A program made the translations under genes and the position numbers. DNA of 56,468 nucleotides from Candidatus Cloacimonadota bacterium (lineage in GTDB: Bacteria; Cloacimonadota; Cloacimonadia; Cloacimonadales; TCS61): NCBI GenBank assembly GCA_021735645.1, contig JAIPGP010000011.1, positions 1 to 56,468 of the forward strand. Direction: 5' to 3'. The notes under the pieces were generated by a model. That model saw only the letters and a program-made list of their open reading frames with translations, was not told the origin of the DNA and made no database searches. Shown one piece after another: positions 53,941 through 56,468 of this stretch (its first letter is position 1; each line of letters opens with the position of its first letter).

Positions 53941-53969
53941 GGAAGTCAGAATTTTATACATGGACTTCC
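53941..53969. promoter_or_regulatory. Inverted repeat upstream of purA
   Basis: GGAAGTC and GACTTCC flank 15 bases that include TATAAAAT on the minus strand. It lies about 30 bases before the purA ATG, so it could be an operator around a -10 box or a leader hairpin. No known PurR-type consensus is matched. Confidence 0.35.
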
Positions 53970-54030
53970 TGAAAGACTTTTTATGCTGACTCTTATTTGT
54001 CAAAATAATTCTTTTTTTATCGTCTGATGA

Positions 54031-55263
54031 TTAGTCCTGCAATAAGGCAAACTCTGTCTCACCCGTTTCTGTATCTATTTCCCAGCATAAATTAAATATT
54101 CGCAGGGCTACTCCTGGATAAAAACCCTGACGACTCGTAATCTTGTTCAATTCCCGATTAGAACTCAGAAAATCCGGTATTACTTTCGAAAACCGGATTT
54201 CCAGTTGGCTTAGCTCTTTCACCAGCGGGTCTTCCATTTCAGGTTCAGATGGATCCCAGTCTTTTTTCCGCAGCTCCTGACTTAGCTGGATCATCATTCC
54301 CTTGATAAATGGTGCAATACTCACTTCCACGATTGTGTTTTCTTTCTCTTCATTACCTATTTTACCGGAAATTATTGAAATTCCGCTTTGAATATTTCCC
54401 CCAATTATCTCACTTTTCTCCGCACCTTTCACATTGCCGTTGCAATATACTTCACAATTCTGCAACTGGTCTCGGAATTCCAGATTTCCTTTACAGATCA
54501 GTAATGAATTCTCGGAGCTATCAAGCACCAGGTTACCGGCAACCACTACCCCTTTCCCCTTACAATCTTCTATCTTACCACTAACTACCAGATTACCATT
54601 TACTACCAGATCACTGCTGAATACACTGCCTTCCAGGGTCAAACTGCTCTTTATTTCAAAACCGGTCTCGATTATGTCCTGCTGCAGGAATATATTATCT
54701 ATTATGCTGATCTTTTTGCCATTTTCCACTAAAGCATAACCATCATTTGAAGCTACTATCAGATTTCTGCGGGTATCAAATTCTACATTCTCGCCCAGAT
54801 AAGTATCCAGAAAATTCTTGTCTGCTGCCAAATCCCTGATTTTCCGGTCAAAGATATTCCTGCTCTGCACAGAACCGCTGCCAGTCTTCACTTTTGCCAG
54901 CTTCTCTCCCGCATTTATAAACCGCACCCGAGCTAAATCATTTATTGAATATAAACGCTGAGACAATAAACAATCCAAGGGCTCCACCAGAATTTCAACT
55001 TCCGGCTCAAATGAGCTGTCATCTGCCAATGCTATTGTGAAATATTTCCCCACCTCACGGACTGCTCCCTCTTCTACAGCTTTCTCCCTGGCATTCTTAA
55101 ATCCATATTTGATCCCTGCCTGAGTTAATAACTCCGTTATGGCACCTGCACTCACCAGATCAGCTTCCGCCTCTACCCGCATCTCTGCTTTACTGCCATC
55201 TGCCAATACCCGCAATAATACCATGCCATCTGCTGTCTTATATTTATCCATTTTCTTATCCAT
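54031..55263 (-). CDS. FapA/DUF342-family protein
   Basis: A 410-residue protein of the FapA (flagellar assembly protein A, DUF342) type. It has an N-terminal region with AREKAVEEGAV, and a central beta-helical part in which strands such as SLTLEGSVFSSDLVVNGNLVVSG and NCEVYCNGNVKGAEKSEIIGG repeat. A C-terminal alpha-helical region follows. No other flagellar gene is present, so FapA here names the fold and not the role; related proteins act as cytoplasmic scaffolds. It ends 119 bases before purA on the same strand. Confidence 0.75.
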   Translation of the reverse strand: MDKKMDKYKTADGMVLLRVLADGSKAEMRVEAEADLVSAGAITELLTQAGIKYGFKNAREKAVEEGAVREVGKYFTIALADDSSFEPEVEILVEPLDCLLSQRLYSINDLARVRFINAGEKLAKVKTGSGSVQSRNIFDRKIRDLAADKNFLDTYLGENVEFDTRRNLIVASNDGYALVENGKKISIIDNIFLQQDIIETGFEIKSSLTLEGSVFSSDLVVNGNLVVSGKIEDCKGKGVVVAGNLVLDSSENSLLICKGNLEFRDQLQNCEVYCNGNVKGAEKSEIIGGNIQSGISIISGKIGNEEKENTIVEVSIAPFIKGMMIQLSQELRKKDWDPSEPEMEDPLVKELSQLEIRFSKVIPDFLSSNRELNKITSRQGFYPGVALRIFNLCWEIDTETGETEFALLQD

Positions 55264-55347
55264 TGTCCCGCCTGTTCCCGTTTTATTTTATCAACATAAA
55301 ATTTTCTCTATAACCTTCTCTTAGTCAAGTATTTCTTTCTCCAACTG

Positions 55348-55989
55348 TTAAGATAGAAATGAAATTAACCGTTTTACATTCAAGCCTGACTGCATTACAT
55401 GACCAAATTCCGGCAGCTTTCCCCCTAAATGAAACACAATAAATAGCAATATCAAAACATTCATTATAAAAACAAATATCGTGCTGAATACATATCCACT
55501 CTTACTTATATCACTTTGACTGTAAGAAAACTGCTGCACCAGAGTCATCAGAAAAAACAGATAAGATATCACGATCAGATGATTGATATAAACCTGATAC
55601 CTTTGATTGATCACCAGCGAAAGCACTACAAAAAAAGTTGTATAAATCGGAAAAAAATAAGGGCTTAAACTCGTTAGCCAGTTGCTCCTGCCCCGGTAAC
55701 TCACAGCGCCCCCGTTATCTGTGGCACTAAATCCTTCTATTTTATTAAAGGTGATCAAGGCAAACAGCAAGTGCGTCAGTTCATGGGCAAATGTCTCCCA
55801 GAAATCCATGATCTTGTGCAGAAACAGCAGATACAATACAATAAAAAATCCACCAGAAATTACCAGATCCACGTAATCAGCAAACTTTAACTGATGCAAT
55901 ATATATTCATACTGATTGATCACATTCCAGAAAAACAAACACAATACTACCAGAAACAAATATTTAAATATTATCCCGCCAATCTTCAT
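55348..55989 (-). CDS. Integral membrane HELTH protein, M50-like peptidase
   Basis: A 213-residue membrane protein with about five hydrophobic segments and HELTH at 69-73 (FAHELTHLL) at the end of the second segment, as in M50-type intramembrane or membrane-embedded peptidases. The usual second motif (NPxxDG) is not evident, so catalysis is uncertain. An ATG with AGGAGA upstream fixes the start. It is a single gene with its own promoter-like sequence. Confidence 0.65.
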   Translation of the reverse strand: MKIGGIIFKYLFLVVLCLFFWNVINQYEYILHQLKFADYVDLVISGGFFIVLYLLFLHKIMDFWETFAHELTHLLFALITFNKIEGFSATDNGGAVSYRGRSNWLTSLSPYFFPIYTTFFVVLSLVINQRYQVYINHLIVISYLFFLMTLVQQFSYSQSDISKSGYVFSTIFVFIMNVLILLFIVFHLGGKLPEFGHVMQSGLNVKRLISFLS

Positions 55990-56468
55990 ACGCTCTCCTG
56001 ATCTATGCCTTATTAGTAATACATATAATCACACTCCATCCCCCACGTCAAGATATTCCAGCCAGATATTACCAATGCCTTTGGAGTACATTAACCGTGT
56101 TAATGTGTGCGGTGCCAGCCGCATGAAACCACCACCATGCCATAAACCACTAAGCTCTAATAATTTAACTACCTCAAAATTAAATTCCCCGCAACGATAC
56201 CTTTTCTCACCGGGTACGGATCGACACATTATCACGGATAATGTACTCCAAAACTATTATCCGAAGTCAATCTATCTTTTTTCGCGGCATTCGCGGCATT
56301 CGCGGCTTTCGCGGTTAATAATTCTTACATTACATTACATTTTTCAGTGTGATTCAGTGCTTTCCGTGGTTAAATAAATCTTACATTAAAGCCACCCAGA
56401 ATCACCCAATGCCTTTGGAGTACATTAACCGTGTTAATGTGTGCGGTGCCAGCCGCATGAAACCACCA
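55990..56468. repeat. REP-like hairpins and TTCGCGG arrays at window end
   Basis: A 63-base unit is present twice without mismatch (56072-56134 and 56406-56468). It contains ACATTAAC-CGT-GTTAATGT and a second small hairpin, GCGG-TGCCAG-CCGC. A third, inverted relative with ACATTATC-ACG-GATAATGT lies at 56219-56252. Between them are a TTCGCGGCA array (56279-56311) and a TTCAGTG/CCGTGG array (about 56343-56372), each followed by a TCTTACATT tail. No gene is seen. Confidence 0.75.
56023..56051 (-). promoter_or_regulatory. Putative promoter of the HELTH membrane protein gene
   Basis: On the minus strand TTGACG (56051-56046) and TTATAT (56028-56023) are spaced 17 bases, about 34 bases before the ATG. 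It lies next to, not inside, the repeats that follow. Confidence 0.5.

Noticed and set aside
54031-55263. Evidence for a flagellar system from the FapA-like protein
   Set aside because: DUF342 proteins occur in non-flagellated bacteria, and no other flagellar gene is in the window.
55916-56377. A 153-codon plus-strand frame at the window end
   Set aside because: It crosses the start of the HELTH gene antisense and then runs through REP-like units and arrays; no ribosome site and no recognisable domain.

Overview
The window reads like a chromosomal segment of an uncultured FCB-group bacterium, most likely a member of candidate phylum Cloacimonadota. The main reasons are the large exported proteins ending in the type IX-style C-terminal sorting domain (NPFNPxT motif near its start, LLK at the end), a gingipain-like protease, LolA-like and beta-barrel-like proteins that imply an outer membrane, and dense, tightly overlapping housekeeping operons separated by repeat-rich intergenic DNA. 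The phylum call is an inference from family content, not from a marker search. No rRNA, CRISPR array, prophage or recognisable transposase gene was seen.

Layout. 1-240: two tandem tRNA-Val genes (the first cut by the window edge) and a tRNA-Pro, all on the minus strand. 335-7351: two tandem, paralogous giant beta-helix surface proteins whose C-terminal coding DNA is nearly identical. 7352-8104: repeat-rich divergent intergenic region. 8105-17765: a long plus-strand translation and information-processing operon (rimP-nusA-ylxR-L7Ae-like-infB-rbfA-nrnA-truB-ribF-radA), with most junctions overlapping by 1-14 bases. 17754-18721: an SdpI/SdpR-type membrane protein and ArsR-family repressor with a perfect 12-base inverted-repeat operator. 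19076-22860: five plus-strand genes (chalcone isomerase-like, YgjP-like metalloprotein, beta-barrel candidate, polysaccharide deacetylase, MBL-fold hydrolase), converging on a TrmO-like gene.

23415-28216: an envelope gene block (small exported membrane protein, LolA-like protein, exported YidD-domain protein, two TPR/membrane proteins) bracketed by two inverted copies of a MITE-like noncoding element. 28625-32887: a C25 (gingipain-like) protease with a sorting domain. 33645-40041: glmS and a third, 1505-residue beta-helix protein. 40466-42619: a gluzincin-like membrane protein with a long coiled coil.

42616-52542, minus strand: the conserved rpmH-rnpA-yidD-yidC-khpB operon, then after a terminator a 902-residue GlmS-like protein, ispF, a U32-family protein and an ABC-type binding protein and permease without an ATPase. 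52658-55989: purA, a FapA-like (DUF342) protein and a small membrane HELTH protein. The window ends in repeats.

The most unusual content is (1) the exported-YidD/LolA-like/TPR block, a candidate envelope-biogenesis module; (2) the MITE-like element, one copy of which sits between 19-base direct repeats; (3) several families of dispersed hairpins and 9-base-period repeats that fill nearly every long intergenic gap, one with apparent compensatory base-pair changes; (4) a GlmS-like enzyme whose predicted catalytic Cys is at residue 22; and (5) two tRNA-Val copies each carrying a different defect.
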